Shown one piece after another: positions 30,146 through 42,649 of a stretch of DNA of 64,000 nucleotides. Position 1 is the stretch's first letter; every line of letters begins with the position of its first letter. This DNA comes from Plasmodiophora brassicae (Eukaryota > Endomyxa: Phytomyxea > Phytomyxea > Plasmodiophorida). The notes beneath the pieces are model-generated. The model did not search any database, was not told the DNA's origin, and saw nothing but the letters and a program-made list of their open reading frames with translations. Made by a program: the position numbers and the translations under genes. The stretch is from the NCBI GenBank assembly GCA_036867785.1, contig CP145411.1, positions 1,736,001 to 1,800,000 of the forward strand, read 5' to 3'.

Positions 30146-31767
30146 TCATGTTAGGTCGAGCTCGACGGACGGTCGTCGGGACGTTTCGGGGATGGGTTCG
30201 ACGGCGGCCATTCGAGGCACCGACGGGAACTCGTATTCGGCGACGACAGGCGTGATCTCGTCCATGGCGTCCAGGCGTTCTAGTTCGTCTTCCAGCTCCT
30301 TCATGTCCTCGGCCTGGCCGGAAACGTCTGACGCACTTCGATCAGACGCAGCGGGATACACAAAGGCACACGACAGCGAACCTTGCGACAGCGCTTGGTC
30401 GATCTCGCTGGCGTCCGCCAGCGTATCCTGCAGGTCGGCCATGAAATCGCCGGCAGACTCGGCATCCAGGCCGCATTCCTTCTGGATCTGCGTGACCGCC
30501 TGGGACGCCTGTTTCATCGCCGAGAACACTTCGCGATTGGAGTGCGACGACGATATCCGAAGCAGGAGCCCTTGCAGGTTGTGCAGCTGCTGGCTTCGCG
30601 TCTCTTCCTCCTTCTCCAGCGCCTGCAGCAACGCCCGATTAGACGATCGCAACACGTGCCGTGAGACTCCATGCCGACCTTCACCGCAGCGAGGTGATAC
30701 TTCGCCAACGTTTTCCGTTGGATTCTGAGGGCGGCCTTGACCTCTTTCATCTTCTCCGCCCGTTTGCCCTCGACGTCGGCCAGGTGCTCCTGCAGGTACT
30801 GCATCGTGTACTTCAGGTTGGCGATGTTCCTATCCGAGTCGCCGACGGGTTCCACGGGCAGCCTCGAGCTCGACGTTATCTTCACGAACAGGGTCTGCGC
30901 CTGGCCCATGAACGTTGCCGCCTTCCCGTCGACCACCAACTGCCTCAGCACGATCTGCGTGTCCGCGTCTAGGCGGGCGGCAATCGACGAATCCAGGAGC
31001 GACTGGTTCTCGGTCGACAAGTCTATCCCAGACCGGGCTGCCAGAACGCGCTTGATGTGCGCAACGTCGATGATGCGGTCGACCTCGTTGAACGACGACG
31101 ACAGCAGCGTGTCAAGCAGGTCGGCGGCCCGCTCCCGAACCAGTTGCGTGAAGAAGAACGGGCCATTCGAGAGCGTGTCCGACGAGGACGAGAACAGGGC
31201 ACTGGTGATCCCGGAGGTGACGAGCGTCCATATGTTGGTCAGGAGGTTCGGCGGGTTTAGGAACGTGCCTACCGGGCAGGCCTGGCCGGTGGCGACCAGT
31301 TCCCGCATGACCTCGTCGATGCACTCCGGGTACATTCCATGGCGAGTGAAATGCCTCGTGATCTCGTCCAGGTTGACGTGCGTCGTGCGCTTCTGGGACG
31401 CATACGACCGGATGGCTTCCAGCCACCAGTTCACGTGCGCCGCATGTCCTTCCGGATCGATCGACGCCAACGGAGCATCCGCAAATCGTATCGCCTGAAG
31501 GGACCGCACATTGGGACGGCGAAGAGCGCATCAATCACGGCACGTCCGAACCATTAGACGGTCGTCGTCCCATCCGTCAGGGAACACGTACGCCCGCGAC
31601 TGATACTGCCCGGGAAACGCCGTCGTCGGCGACGGCATCGCGACGGCGCCCTCCCCCTTGTACGCCAGGTACGACGAGGCCGACGGCGACGCCGCCGACT
31701 GGAACGACAGCCTCATCGGCGACAGCGGCTGCTGGGCGTCCGCCCGGCGCGGCGTCGACAACGACAT
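30146..31767 (-). CDS. CHMP7: ESCRT-III protein CHMP7
   Basis: Exons 31767-31552, 31494-30679 and 30622-30146 (introns 57 and 56 nt) give 502 residues (human 453). The amino half is the winged-helix, ESCRT-II-like region (WDDDRLM ... HAAHVNWWLEAI ... FTRHGMYPECIDEVMREL). The carboxyl half is a SNF7 domain with basic helix 1 (LKYTMQYLQEHL ... IQRKTLAKYHLAAVK), and a MIM-like end KELEDELERLD. CHMP7 recruits ESCRT-III to the nuclear envelope for resealing after mitosis. The start is the first ATG in frame. Confidence 0.9.
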
Positions 31768-31944
31768 CGACCCCCCCTCGGGCCCGCCACGCAATTAACT
31801 GCAACCATGCCCCGTGGCCGTGCGTGACCGCGCGCTCCCTCCCCCGACTGACATGGGGGCCTCACCCACCTCGGACGCTGCCGCCGCCCTGACTGGCAGG
31901 GAGGCTGCCATGCGGGCCCGCCGCGAATTAATGTTTCATTCGAT

Positions 31945-32949
31945 TTACTGGATGCGACAGGCAGGGGCGCCGGCGTCGGCGACGTCGTCGTCGTCGTCGG
32001 CTGCGGGGTCGTCGCCGCCCTCGGAGGAGCTGGCGTCGGCGACGGCACCGGGGTGCAGGCCGACGTCGGTCGGGGGCGGGTCACCGGGCGGTTGCCGCAG
32101 GTACGGGGACAGGATCGGGAGTTCGACGAGCTCGGCGAGGGAGATTCGCTCGTGCCTGTCCTTGGCTAGCATGCGGTTCAGGAGCAGGTCTCGGAAGTCG
32201 GTGGAGAAGGTGTCCGGGATGGGTTCCGGCGGGTCGTCGACGAGTTTCCGCATGACTTCCAGCGGCGACGACCCGTGCCATGGGGCCGACGCGGCAGCCA
32301 GCTTGTATACGGTGACAGCCAGCGCCCAGACCTGCGCCTTCGTGTCGTCCTGATCTCTCGGCGTGGTCGACGACCGCTGCTCGACGCGTTCCGGTGCCCA
32401 GACGATCACGCTTTCGTCGTCGACCGTCTGGGTGGGGTCGACGTTTTCGCACAGGAGCATATCCAGGATGTCGACGACGAGGTCGTCGTCGTTCTCGTCC
32501 AGCGCGCAGACGTCGGCATGAACTGGCGCCAGCTTCTCGAACAGGGGCCGCGACCCGCGATAAACATTGAGTAGGCCACTGCCGACCTGGGCGATGACTT
32601 TCAACGCGAACGCTTCTCCGACGGGCCCGCCGGTATCCATGTTCGACAGCGTTCGACGCTGGTACCGGGTTATAACTACGAGTTCGTTGCCCGTGATCGA
32701 CATGTCGAGGATGCCGCCTACGTGAGCATCACCCAGGACAGCGATCCGCTCGATCATGCCGGCGACACCCTGCAGACGCGGGGCCCGCCCAACGTCAATC
32801 GTCGTTCGAATGCAGAAGTCGCCGGCGTAGATCGTCCCCGACGATCGTCGCCGGCGAACGATCTGCCGCTCGCAGCATTTGCTCAGCGTGCGGATCGATG
32901 GGCCGGCGCCCTCCTCGACAGGCTCGTAGCGTTGATCGATGATCGACAT
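31945..32949 (-). CDS. Kinase-like protein, probable pseudokinase
   Basis: Single exon, 334 residues from ATG 32949. The kinase fold can be traced from the carboxyl lobe: WAPERVEQ (APE region), QVWALAVTVYKLAAASAPW (helix F with DxWxxG replaced by AQVWAL), and LLLNRMLAKDRHERISLAELV (NEK/CAMK-like end). The catalytic loop reads VHADVCALDENDD, where HRDxKxxN has lost arginine, lysine and asparagine, and DFG is replaced by DIL. No valine-alanine-lysine strand is visible. A loss of catalysis is therefore likely. The tail is acidic, with an aspartate run. Partner and role are unknown. Confidence 0.65.
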   Translation of the reverse strand: MSIIDQRYEPVEEGAGPSIRTLSKCCERQIVRRRRSSGTIYAGDFCIRTTIDVGRAPRLQGVAGMIERIAVLGDAHVGGILDMSITGNELVVITRYQRRTLSNMDTGGPVGEAFALKVIAQVGSGLLNVYRGSRPLFEKLAPVHADVCALDENDDDLVVDILDMLLCENVDPTQTVDDESVIVWAPERVEQRSSTTPRDQDDTKAQVWALAVTVYKLAAASAPWHGSSPLEVMRKLVDDPPEPIPDTFSTDFRDLLLNRMLAKDRHERISLAELVELPILSPYLRQPPGDPPPTDVGLHPGAVADASSSEGGDDPAADDDDDVADAGAPACRIQ

Positions 32950-33465
32950 CAGGTCATTCGCGCCGCCTCGCCCGGGCGCAGACCGCCCCCCGAACCGCGA
33001 TCCCCTCTGGACCCTTCTGTGACTGCGCACTGCCGCCCACAACGACAATCACCGCCTCGGCGTCATTCGCGGGTCCCAGGACTGCTCGACGCGAGTTGCC
33101 GGCCGAATTATCCTGAGAACGCCGTCCCAAACACCAGTGCAGATTTGTCCGCCCCGTCTCTCTGCCGGCGCGTCGTCAGTCGTCCCGTCGTTGACAGCCC
33201 ACTGGCGCTGCACACGAGCTGCAACGGTCGGGACTGGGGCTGGCGCACTGTCACGGGGGAGGGCCGAGGGGGGACGGGGCAGGTCAAAGGGGGAAAGCGA
33301 ACTCCTCAAAAGGCGTCCCGTCGTTGGCAGCCCACTGGCGCTGCACACGAGCTGCAACGGTCGGGACTGGGGCTGACCAGCGATGGCGCACTGCCACGGG
33401 GGGACGGGGGACGTCAAAGGGCGGAAAACGAACTCGTCAAAACGTCATTTGGGAATCGGACGGGA
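32950..33465. other. Gap between the pseudokinase and xylulokinase genes
   Basis: Divergent promoter region of about 500 bp, mostly occupied by the duplicated segment at 33181-33445. No gene recognised. Confidence 0.45.
33181..33445. repeat. Tandem duplication, unit about 130 bp
   Basis: Units 33181-33308 and 33309-33445 share an almost identical first 60 bp (cgtcccgtcgttg-cagccc...gactggggctg) and then diverge by small indels. The second unit ends 20 bp before the xylulokinase ATG, so the duplication sits in its promoter. Confidence 0.88.
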
Positions 33466-35307
33466 ATGGTGCAGCAGAGGGGCGGCGGTGGTGGCGACGG
33501 GGCCGTCCTGTTGCTGGCGGCGGCGGTCGCGTCGCTGTCGGCGGTGGCCGTCAGCTGGGCGATCATGGGGCGGAGCGGGCGGCGTCGACCGCGATTGTAC
33601 CTCGGGTTGGACCTGTCGACGCAGGGCCTGGCCGCGATCGTCGTCGACGAACAGTTCAAGGTCGTATGCGAGAAAGCGGTGTCGTTCGACGACGATCTTC
33701 CGTCCTATGGCACGACGTCCGGGTGCGTTCGGCAGCCAGGCGGCGTCGTTGTTGCGCCTACGCTGATGTTCGTCGAGGCCGTCGATCGGCTCCTCGACGA
33801 TCTGGCCGCGTCTGTCCGTCTCGCGGATATCGTTGCTGTGAGCGGTTGCGGGCAGCAGCATGGATCCGTCTACTGGGCCCGCGGCGCCTCGACCCTCCTG
33901 GCCAATCTCGATCCGGGTCGCACGCTGCGCGACCAGCTCGTCGACGCGTTCGCCATTGCCGACGGCCCGATCTGGATGGATTCCAGCACGGCTGTACTCT
34001 GCCGACGCCTGGAGGATGCCCTAGGCGGCCCACAGGTGCCATCGGGTTGTCGTCATTCCTGTCGGCGCGCGCTCACAGGCATGCCTGCAGGCTTTGGCTG
34101 ATGTTAGCGGGTCGCGCGCCTACGAAAGGTTCACGGGCAACCAGATCGCGAAGATTATCCAGGATTCACCAGTCGCGTATGACCGCTGCGAGCGGATCTC
34201 GCTGATCTCGTCGATGCTGGCGTCGCTGCTTCTGGGCCGATACGCGCCCATCGACCAGAGTGACGCGTCGGGCATGAACTGCATGGATATTCGATCGAGG
34301 CGCTGGTCGCCCGCACTGCTCCAGAGCATTGCAGGCCAATCCGGGTGCCAACGCCTGGAGCAACTGCTCGGGAAGGAGCAGCCCGTGGCACCGCATGCCG
34401 TGCTGGGCACCGTGTCGTCGTATTTCGTCCAGCGGCACGGGTTCTCGCGATCGTGCCGTGTAATACCATTCACGGGCGATAACCCGTCTACCGTCGCCGG
34501 CCTGGGCCTTTCGGAAGCCGGTGACGTGATCGTGTCGCTCGGCACGTCCGACACTGTTCTCGCCGTCGTCCCAGCTCTCGATTGCAAGCCGTCTGGCACT
34601 GAGGGACACATTCTCACCAACCCGTGCAACCCTGCGTCGAACTTGGCCATGCTCTGCTTCAAGAATGGGTCACTGGCGCGTGAGGTCGGGGCCGCGCTGT
34701 CCTGAGGTGCTGATCTCGTACCCATTGCCGTGCATAGGACGTTCGTAATCGGTGCGCTGGCGGGTCGTGGGAGACGTTCTCGAAGTGTTTGCGTCAGACC
34801 GCACCGGGCAACAGTGGCTACACTGGGTTCTTCTACCTGCAGCCGGAAATCACGCCGACCGTTCGCGACACCGGGATCTATGGCTTCAACTCGGCCGGCC
34901 TTGTCGTTGATTTCGCCGACCTTCCCGCAGAAGTCGAGATCCGGGCCATCGTCGAAGGCCAGTGCATGTCGATGCTGTACCATTCACAATTGCTGGGCGT
35001 CAGACATCGCCGGGTGATCGCCACGGGCGGCGCCTCATCGAACGCCGAGATCCTGACCGTCCTGTCGAACGTGTTCAACGCCCCTGTCTATACGGCCACG
35101 GTTGGTACGAACACTGCTGCGTTCGGTGGAGCCGTCCGCGCGTACCACGGCCTGCAATGCGAGTCAGCCGGCACCTATGTGAAGTACCCGGACGTCGCCT
35201 CCATCGAACTGCGAGCATCGCCCGAACCATCGGCCGCCGCCAAGTACAGGGCCATGATGGCATTGTTCCCTGACCTGGAGAGCCAGGTCGTTCAGGCGCT
35301 CACCTAG
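33466..35307 (+). CDS. XYLB: Xylulokinase (FGGY family) with N-terminal hydrophobic segment
   Basis: Exons 33466-34035, 34091-34684 and 34738-35307 (introns 55 and 53 nt) give 577 residues. The enzyme phosphorylates D-xylulose to D-xylulose 5-phosphate. Family blocks: LYLGLDLSTQ (ATP/sugar site), SGCGQQHGSVYW, GPIWMDSSTA, SGSRAYERFTGNQIAKI, FTGDNPSTVAGL, VSLGTSDT, LCFKNGSLARE, and IATGGASSNAEIL. All catalytic positions I can judge are kept. Unlike human XYLB (536 residues), about 40 extra residues precede the kinase, including LLLAAAVASLSAVAVSWAI, a membrane-anchor-like segment preceded by glycines. This could be a signal anchor or a mitochondrial leader. Confidence 0.93.
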
Positions 35308-35369
35308 GGCGTCTGCGATGGCCGTTGTATTTATGTGGCACATTCACACGTGATTATGTTTATATCTGT

Positions 35370-36252
35370 TCACCGCCCAACGATCGCACACAGCAAGCGA
35401 AGGGCGAGGAGCGACAGCAGGCCGAGGATGGCCAGGTTGGCGAACTCGTAGCGGCCCAGGCTGGCGTCGCTCCATTTCGCCACCGCGTCCAGCTCGGCGA
35501 GCCGCTTCCGCCGGATCCTTTTCTGTATGCGGCGAAAGTCGCAGACCTCCCGGAGAATCTCCTGGAACAGCTGCCTAGTAGCCGCCTTCCGTTCGGCAGC
35601 CGTGTCGCCAGCCGTCACGGGCATTCGCGCGAATTCGCCACCGTACGCCTGAGGAGCGTCAGGGGCACGGCGGCGACGTGTTGACAAATCCCATTACGAT
35701 TGCCAGGGCGTCGCCAAATGTGGGAGGGACCTTGCGGTGGCGCGCGTCGACCTTGTCGATGTGGACGACGAACAACGGGAACATCAGGGTGCCTTTGGCG
35801 TCGATGACCTTCGTGACGACGGGCTCGAGGCAGACGGCCGTCGCGTTGGACCGATCACTGTAGACGAATACGAACGCGTCGGCATTGATTGTGTCATCAG
35901 CCATCTGGGCCCGTCCCTCAATGGATGAAACGCCGCTGAGTACCCCACCACCGCCACTGACATTGACGGGTTCAAGCGCGTCGATGCAGACGATCTTGCG
36001 TCGCATGCGGTAGCAGACGAGCTGATGGTTGATGGAAACCTCGGGATAGTCTTTAGACGGTGTGGCAATGAGGGCAACCGGTCATGCATGGTTTCTGACT
36101 GCGGCCGGACCTGATTGCAGAATCGACTCGAGGCCGACCGACGGGTGCTGGAAGAAGACCTGGCATCCGGCATTAGTACACTGGGCGGCAGGCGGGCCAA
36201 CCCGGCTCTGACAATGTTCAGGACCCGGCCGCTGCGCCCCGACGGCAACCAT
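35370..36252 (-). CDS. Tail-anchored degenerate Ras-like GTPase
   Basis: Exons 36252-36111, 36050-35944, 35904-35698 and 35648-35370 (introns 60, 39 and 49 nt) give 244 residues. The Ras fold can be followed: a first strand MVAVGAQ, switch region DYPEVSINHQLVCY, strand KIVCIDALEP in place of LDTAG, DAFVFVYSD, then LFVVHIDKVD (an NKxD-like loop), ALAIAYGGEFARMPVTAGD (SAK-like loop), and QLFQEILREV as the last helix. The GxxxxGKS loop is not recognisable, so nucleotide binding is doubtful. A basic stretch and a carboxyl membrane segment (FANLAILGLLSLLALRLLCA) suggest a tail anchor. The first exon is the least certain part. Convergent with XYLB. Confidence 0.55.
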
Positions 36253-36424
36253 CCCATCTTCTTGGCGACCGATGATTGTCACCCCCAGGTCTATCACGTT
36301 ACAGGCAAGGACGAACGTGCGGGCCGCGCGGCTATCACGCTCTACCAGGAGTAGCAACCGAACGATATCGAAAGGGAATTTACGAATGACGAGACCAGGC
36401 GGGGGACTTTGTGGCACACTCGAG

Positions 36425-38054
36425 TCACACAGCACCCGCAGCAGGTGGCACCGGTTCACCGGCAGAGCCGTCTTCTGATTCCGCGGTTTCGTCTATCGTT
36501 GGCAGCTCGGTATCGGCGAGGGGAGCAACGGCGTCCATCAGACCGTTGAGCTCTACCGAGCCACGCAGCTGAACGATCTTCTTCACCCTCGTCTGGTCCC
36601 GTTCCAGCCCGCGTCGCAGCTCGCGAATGCGCTGCTCTGACGCGCGAACGATCCGCACGTGCTCCTTTGTCCGAACATCGAACCATGCCTAGGGTGAACG
36701 CAGCGTCAGCTACGTCGGTACCAGGTCAACGCCCATGAACGAACCTCATAGTAGTTCTTGTGGGACTGGCAAGTCTGGTTACGAATAATTCCCGGCAGTT
36801 CGGCAGTGATCTCGCGAAACTCGCCCAACTCGCTGTCCAGCGTCTGAACCTCGTTGGCGATATCCCTGCGACGCCGGTCGATACGGCGGATGATGATATC
36901 GAGCGAATCAATGGGCTTCGTGTGAGGACGAAGCGCTCGGTTGATTTCATATTCCGAAACGGCATCTGCACAGGTGATGAGATGCCGTCCAGTGGCACAT
37001 CGCGAACGAACCATTTGCAAACTGATGTTCCGACAGCACCACTTCAGAATCGGAGACGGGCGGGTCGGCGGCATCGGTGAGGCGAATGTTGTCCAACAAC
37101 GGCTCGATTTCTTGGGTATCATCGTTGTTGTGGAGGGCGCCCCCGGTTCCTTTCACGTCCTCAGCGTGGCTGGCAGCACCTGGCGTCGCAAACAAATAAG
37201 TATCCGTTCAAGGATACCAATATTAACATCCTTACTGGTGACATGCTTGCTCGACGATAGGTCGGCAGCAGCTGGCGCTTGAGTCTCTGCAGATGGCAAT
37301 GGAGTCTCGAGAGCCGGATGCGGGAGACCACCATCGTCGTCGTCGTGGTCTAAACGACGGCGTTTGCGGATCGGCACAGAACCGCCTGAAGTGCCATGTG
37401 CAGTAGGTCTGATCTGAGAATCCAGGGGATGAATCCGGGCCGACTCCGTCTGAGAACTGGCATCTGCAGCATGTTATCAGGGGCGATTGCGGACGGCCCC
37501 AGCCGACAACGTTACCAGCACGGTGGGCGCGAGACTGTTCGCGCAGACCGAGGAGGAGGCGTGGCTCGACGCTGTTCATCGCGACGGGCAAGGTGACAGG
37601 ATTCCAGTCGTCAATGTACGTCCTCGCCAACGCCTCGCGCAGCGCAGGCAGTTTCTGCTCAATGTCGGCGATTGTTCGTTCAGCCCACGTGGTACGCCGG
37701 TCGAACATGACGCTTTGCGCCTCTGGTCGTCAGCAATCAGAGACAACAGCTGCCCGCGCCAATCATGGTCAACGTACCGAACCATGCCACTTGTTCAGCC
37801 AAGCCGGCCACACCGGGTCCGTCATCACGATCAACTCGGGCATTGCGCTCGCTAAGGTACTGGAACCACTTCTCCTGGATCTCCTCGAAGTCGTTATAGT
37901 GCCCCGCGATCCCCCGCTTCCGCCAGGCGATCTCCGCCTCCGCCTCCCGGATCTGCCTCCACAACGCCGACCTCGGCGACGGCGCCATCGACCCCGCCAG
38001 GCCCGCCAGCACCGGGACGACGACGACGATAACGACAACACTCGTCGTCATCAT
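36425..38054 (-). CDS. Coiled-coil protein of unknown function, N-terminal hydrophobic segment
   Basis: A seven-exon model (38054-37778, 37722-37516, 37456-37445, 37385-37218, 37179-37012, 36965-36745, 36688-36425) stays in frame for 438 residues. It includes a 12-nt microexon and a 38-nt intron, both uncertain. The amino end MMTTSVVVIVVVVPVLAGLA looks like a signal anchor or signal peptide. Three coiled-coil regions follow (IREAEAEIAWRKR; DSLDIIIRRIDRRRRDIANE; RIRELRRGLERDQTRVKKIV) with a basic, nuclear-signal-like RKRRRLD in the linker. No family recognised. The two signals conflict, so the start may be wrong. Confidence 0.5.
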
Positions 38055-38376
38055 CACCCAACACGACGAAATCCAAAATGACCGCATGGCTGGGCATTTT
38101 GACGTGGTGGTGCCAGTTGCCACTTGCCACGTCCCAGCGGCTATACGTCGACTTCTCGGCGGGTGCGCGTCGGTCTGCGCAGTGCGTAGCCCGTCCAGGG
38201 ACACCCCCGGTGCTGCCCCACTCTGCACGTTCCGACTGTCGACCGGTAATGCTGGCCGCTTGATCGGCGCCCTACGACGAATCGCCGAGGCTAGCGTGCA
38301 GTATGTCGGAGCAAACGTGGGTCGTAGTTGACCGGCGCGCGAGGTGTATCGATAAATAGTAACGGGCAGGACGCCC
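38055..38376. other. Gap downstream of histone H3
   Basis: Contains the H3 3' end and the upstream region of the coiled-coil gene. I saw no convincing histone 3' stem-loop and no gene. Confidence 0.4.
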
Positions 38377-39494
<1,118 letters not shown>

Positions 39495-39729
39495 TAAGTC
39501 GCCCTCTATCTCACATACACCATAAACTATTTGTATCGACTACTTAACACGATCTGCACGTCGTGACGCCTTGCTTCAGACAACGCCAGTTATTACTCTC
39601 CGTGATTGTGCAGGCGCCGCCGATCGTCAACGGCCACAAACGGGGGGTGGATGCCGCCGCGCCCGCCCGTCACTGACTCTGGCGGGTCTCTGTCGGTCCT
39701 TGCGGCGCGCCTGTACCGTCGCCCAGGCG

Positions 39730-42627
39730 ATGAAGTCTGCCGAACTGGGGCCCTTGATCCAGCGCTGCGGCATCGAATCGCTGCGACCCGATGACCTCAA
39801 GCTGCTGGACTCCACGACGGCGTCGGCCGACGACGATGACGACGGTGACGACCGATCGTCCATGTCGTCGTCGACGACGCGAGACGTCGCGGTAAGCGCC
39901 GCTCGACGTCAGGTGCTGAGGGAGCGCGAACGCCACCAACGAGACATGGCCGCCGTACGACGTACGACCCAGGCGATTGTTCGCCCGCCCGCGTGCAACC
40001 GTGGAATGACCGAGGTCGCCTGTGCCTACCTTAGGGCAGATGCGCCTGGCGCAGGAGAAGACGGCCGGCGACCTGCGCCAGCTCGAGAAGCGCCTCCGGG
40101 AGATGGAGTCGGCGGGGCCCATCGCCCAGGAGCGCTTGCGCGTCGCCAAGGACGCCCTGCACGACCTGGTCGTGCCCGAATCGGAATACTTAGGTGCCGA
40201 TCCCGTTTCCGAGCGTCCCGCCTGCCTCATGTGGAATGCCCCAGAGATCGTGGCCATCCCCGAAGAGCAGCGCTCGCTACGAGAGTTCGCCGTCGTCCAG
40301 GTCTACGAACGCGTCGCAGCGCTACGAAAGCAGGTGGCGGCTGAAACGAGCGCCCGCGATGCTGCCCGAAAGGACCTCGCCCGCCTGAGGGAGAAACACG
40401 CCGAGGTACGCGCCAGCGCTGCGACAGGACCGACACACACACGCCGCTCTGACCGACCCCAAGATGACCGAAGAGGCGTCACGCGCCGAGAGGACGTTTC
40501 GGGACAGGATGGAAGAGGCGCTGACGGAGATCGAATCGCTTCAGGCCCGCAACCGCAAGCTCAGCGAGGTCGGCACCGCGTTCCCGGGGGGCGGCCCGCC
40601 TCGTCGCTAACAGCGCCCATTTGCAGGACGCGTCACACGCCAACGCTAGACTGGAGGAAGTGTCCAACAAGGAAGCCAGGTTCGACACCGTCCAACGTCT
40701 GTCGCGAAGCGCTGCCCTGATCGTGGCGTCCCTTCTGATGTGCGATGGGTTTTCAGAGAAGCTGGCGATGGCCGAAGAGCGGGACGCCAAGCTGTCGGAG
40801 GAGTTCAAGCTCCTGTCGGCCAACTACGCCAGCGCCTGCCAGGAGCGGGACGCGGCCACCAAGAAGGCATCGGAACGGGAACAGGTGCGCCGGTTCGGCC
40901 GTCGTTGCCATCGCAGCTGATCAGGCACAGAGCCTTGAGCTGGTGCGCCTGGACAAGATCTACCTGGAGCGGGAGGTCGGCGCGCTGCGCGACCTGAACG
41001 CATCGCACGATGCGATCCAGGCCGAGCTGAACGACAAGGTCAAGCGCCTCAGGGAGCAACGCGAGCAGCTGCACGACAAGATCGAAACGATGCGGTACAC
41101 CGGTCGTCAGTCGTCCATCTTTCGTGCCGCTCGCCCTGATCAACGTTGTTCCTGAAGGTCGCAATGGAAGACGCAGTACGAGGATCGCGTGAATTCCGAG
41201 CTGGCCCGATTGCAAGAACGGAGCGAACGCGAGCTGGACCAGATCCGGGTCCAGCAGCGGGACGGATACGAGCGCGAACTCGCTGGCCTTCGCGAGCAAC
41301 GTGACATGGCGGCCGCCGATCGTGACCGCCTCCAGGTTACCCCGACTGTTCGCCCGTGGGGCGTCGGATGGCGATTCAGCGGTTGCCGCAGGCCAAGTAC
41401 GAAGACGCGCGGACGGCGTACGACAAGTTACGAAGCGAGTACCAGACGAGCCAGACGACCCTGGAGAGCCAGGTGCAGGTACACGAACCCGACGAATTGC
41501 AATCGAAACGTGCTCGCGCTCAGCGTCCGTCATCCCAGGACCTACGCAGCCAGCTGAAGATGAAGACGTTCGAGTTCGATCGCCTAACGGTGACGTTCGA
41601 GGAGTCGCAGGGCGCACACCGAAAGTTGCAGCAAACGTTCACCAAGTTGCAGGAGGAGAACGACATCTTCAGGACGCAGTACTACACGCTGAGGTGGGGA
41701 CGCGCGCGCGCCATCGTACACGCCGACCCGCACATCGATTGACATGCGGCCAGAAACGAGTCGGCGCGGGTCGAGTCGGAGCTGAGCGGTCTGAACACGG
41801 TCCTGAGGGACAAGCTGTCCACCTACGAGCAGCTGGAAGCGGAGCTAGACATGGCCATCACGAGTTCGGGTGCCGACGCCCACTTTGATCCTGGAAACGT
41901 CAGTGCCGCGCGTGTGTGTGTGTGTGTCGTGGGCAGTACGTAATCCCAACGTGGCTAGACGGTGGATGTGGTGGCCGACGTCAGCGCTGCGGTCCCGTCG
42001 ACGTCGAAGCGGCGCATCAAGCAGAGCCTGATGCTGGCCCAGAAGCTGTTGCAGAAGCAGCGCGAGCTGGACACGTTGAAGGGCGAACTGGTCGCGCAGA
42101 GCGAGCGCCTCCACGCGGTCAGCAACGAGTTGCACGAGTGCAGGTCGGCGGGCGTTGCGGCGCGTACGCGTCCCAGGCACGTCGTGACCGGACGATCGCA
42201 GGTCGCAGCTGCAGAAGGTCGAGCAGCCGTATAACTTCTTGGTCGAGTCCATCAAAGAGCGGGAGACGTTGCTGAAGCAGGCACACGCGGTCATCGGGGA
42301 GCTGAAGGGGCAACTTCAGGACGTGAGCCAGGTGCGTCAGCAACGCGGGCGGCACCACTCCCACACGCACACTGACTCGTCCGTTGTTGCCCGTTCCAGC
42401 AATACGATAAGCTGGTGGCGTCGAAGAATGAGGTCGAGGCCAGCCTCCGGACATTGCTGAAGGCGACGTCAGCGATGCGCAAACCTGTCGACGGCAACGC
42501 GGAAGACGTCGCGACCTGCAAATCGGCCCCAGCGCCGAACGACGTTCCCGAGTGGTGTCAGAAGCTACGACAGCAGAACAAAAGTCGCCGACTGCTCGAC
42601 GACCGCGTCCAGCAGATCACATCATAA
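39730..42627 (+). CDS. PIBF1: PIBF1/CEP90-like centriolar satellite coiled-coil protein
   Basis: Thirteen exons (39730-39961, 40035-40405, 40464-40568, 40627-40696, 40757-40884, 40925-41094, 41158-41335, 41392-41478, 41539-41693, 41754-41898, 41959-42143, 42202-42331, 42400-42627) sum to 727 residues (human 757). The match to PIBF1 runs end to end: SLREFAVVQVYERVAALRKQ, QYEDRVNSELARLQERSERE, RDGYERELAGLREQRDMA, STSKRRIKQSLMLAQKLLQ, QPYNFLVESIKERETLLKQA, and the carboxyl PEWCQKLRQ. PIBF1 acts at centrosomes and cilium bases, so the organism should build centrioles. One intron carries a (GT)n run near 41910. Confidence 0.9.
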
Positions 42628-42649
42628 ACGAAGCGAGGCGTTAGTGTAC

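Noticed and set aside
36252-36425. Joining the coiled-coil gene and the Ras-like gene into one long gene
   Set aside because: No splice pair between them keeps both frames, and each has its own plausible start and stop.
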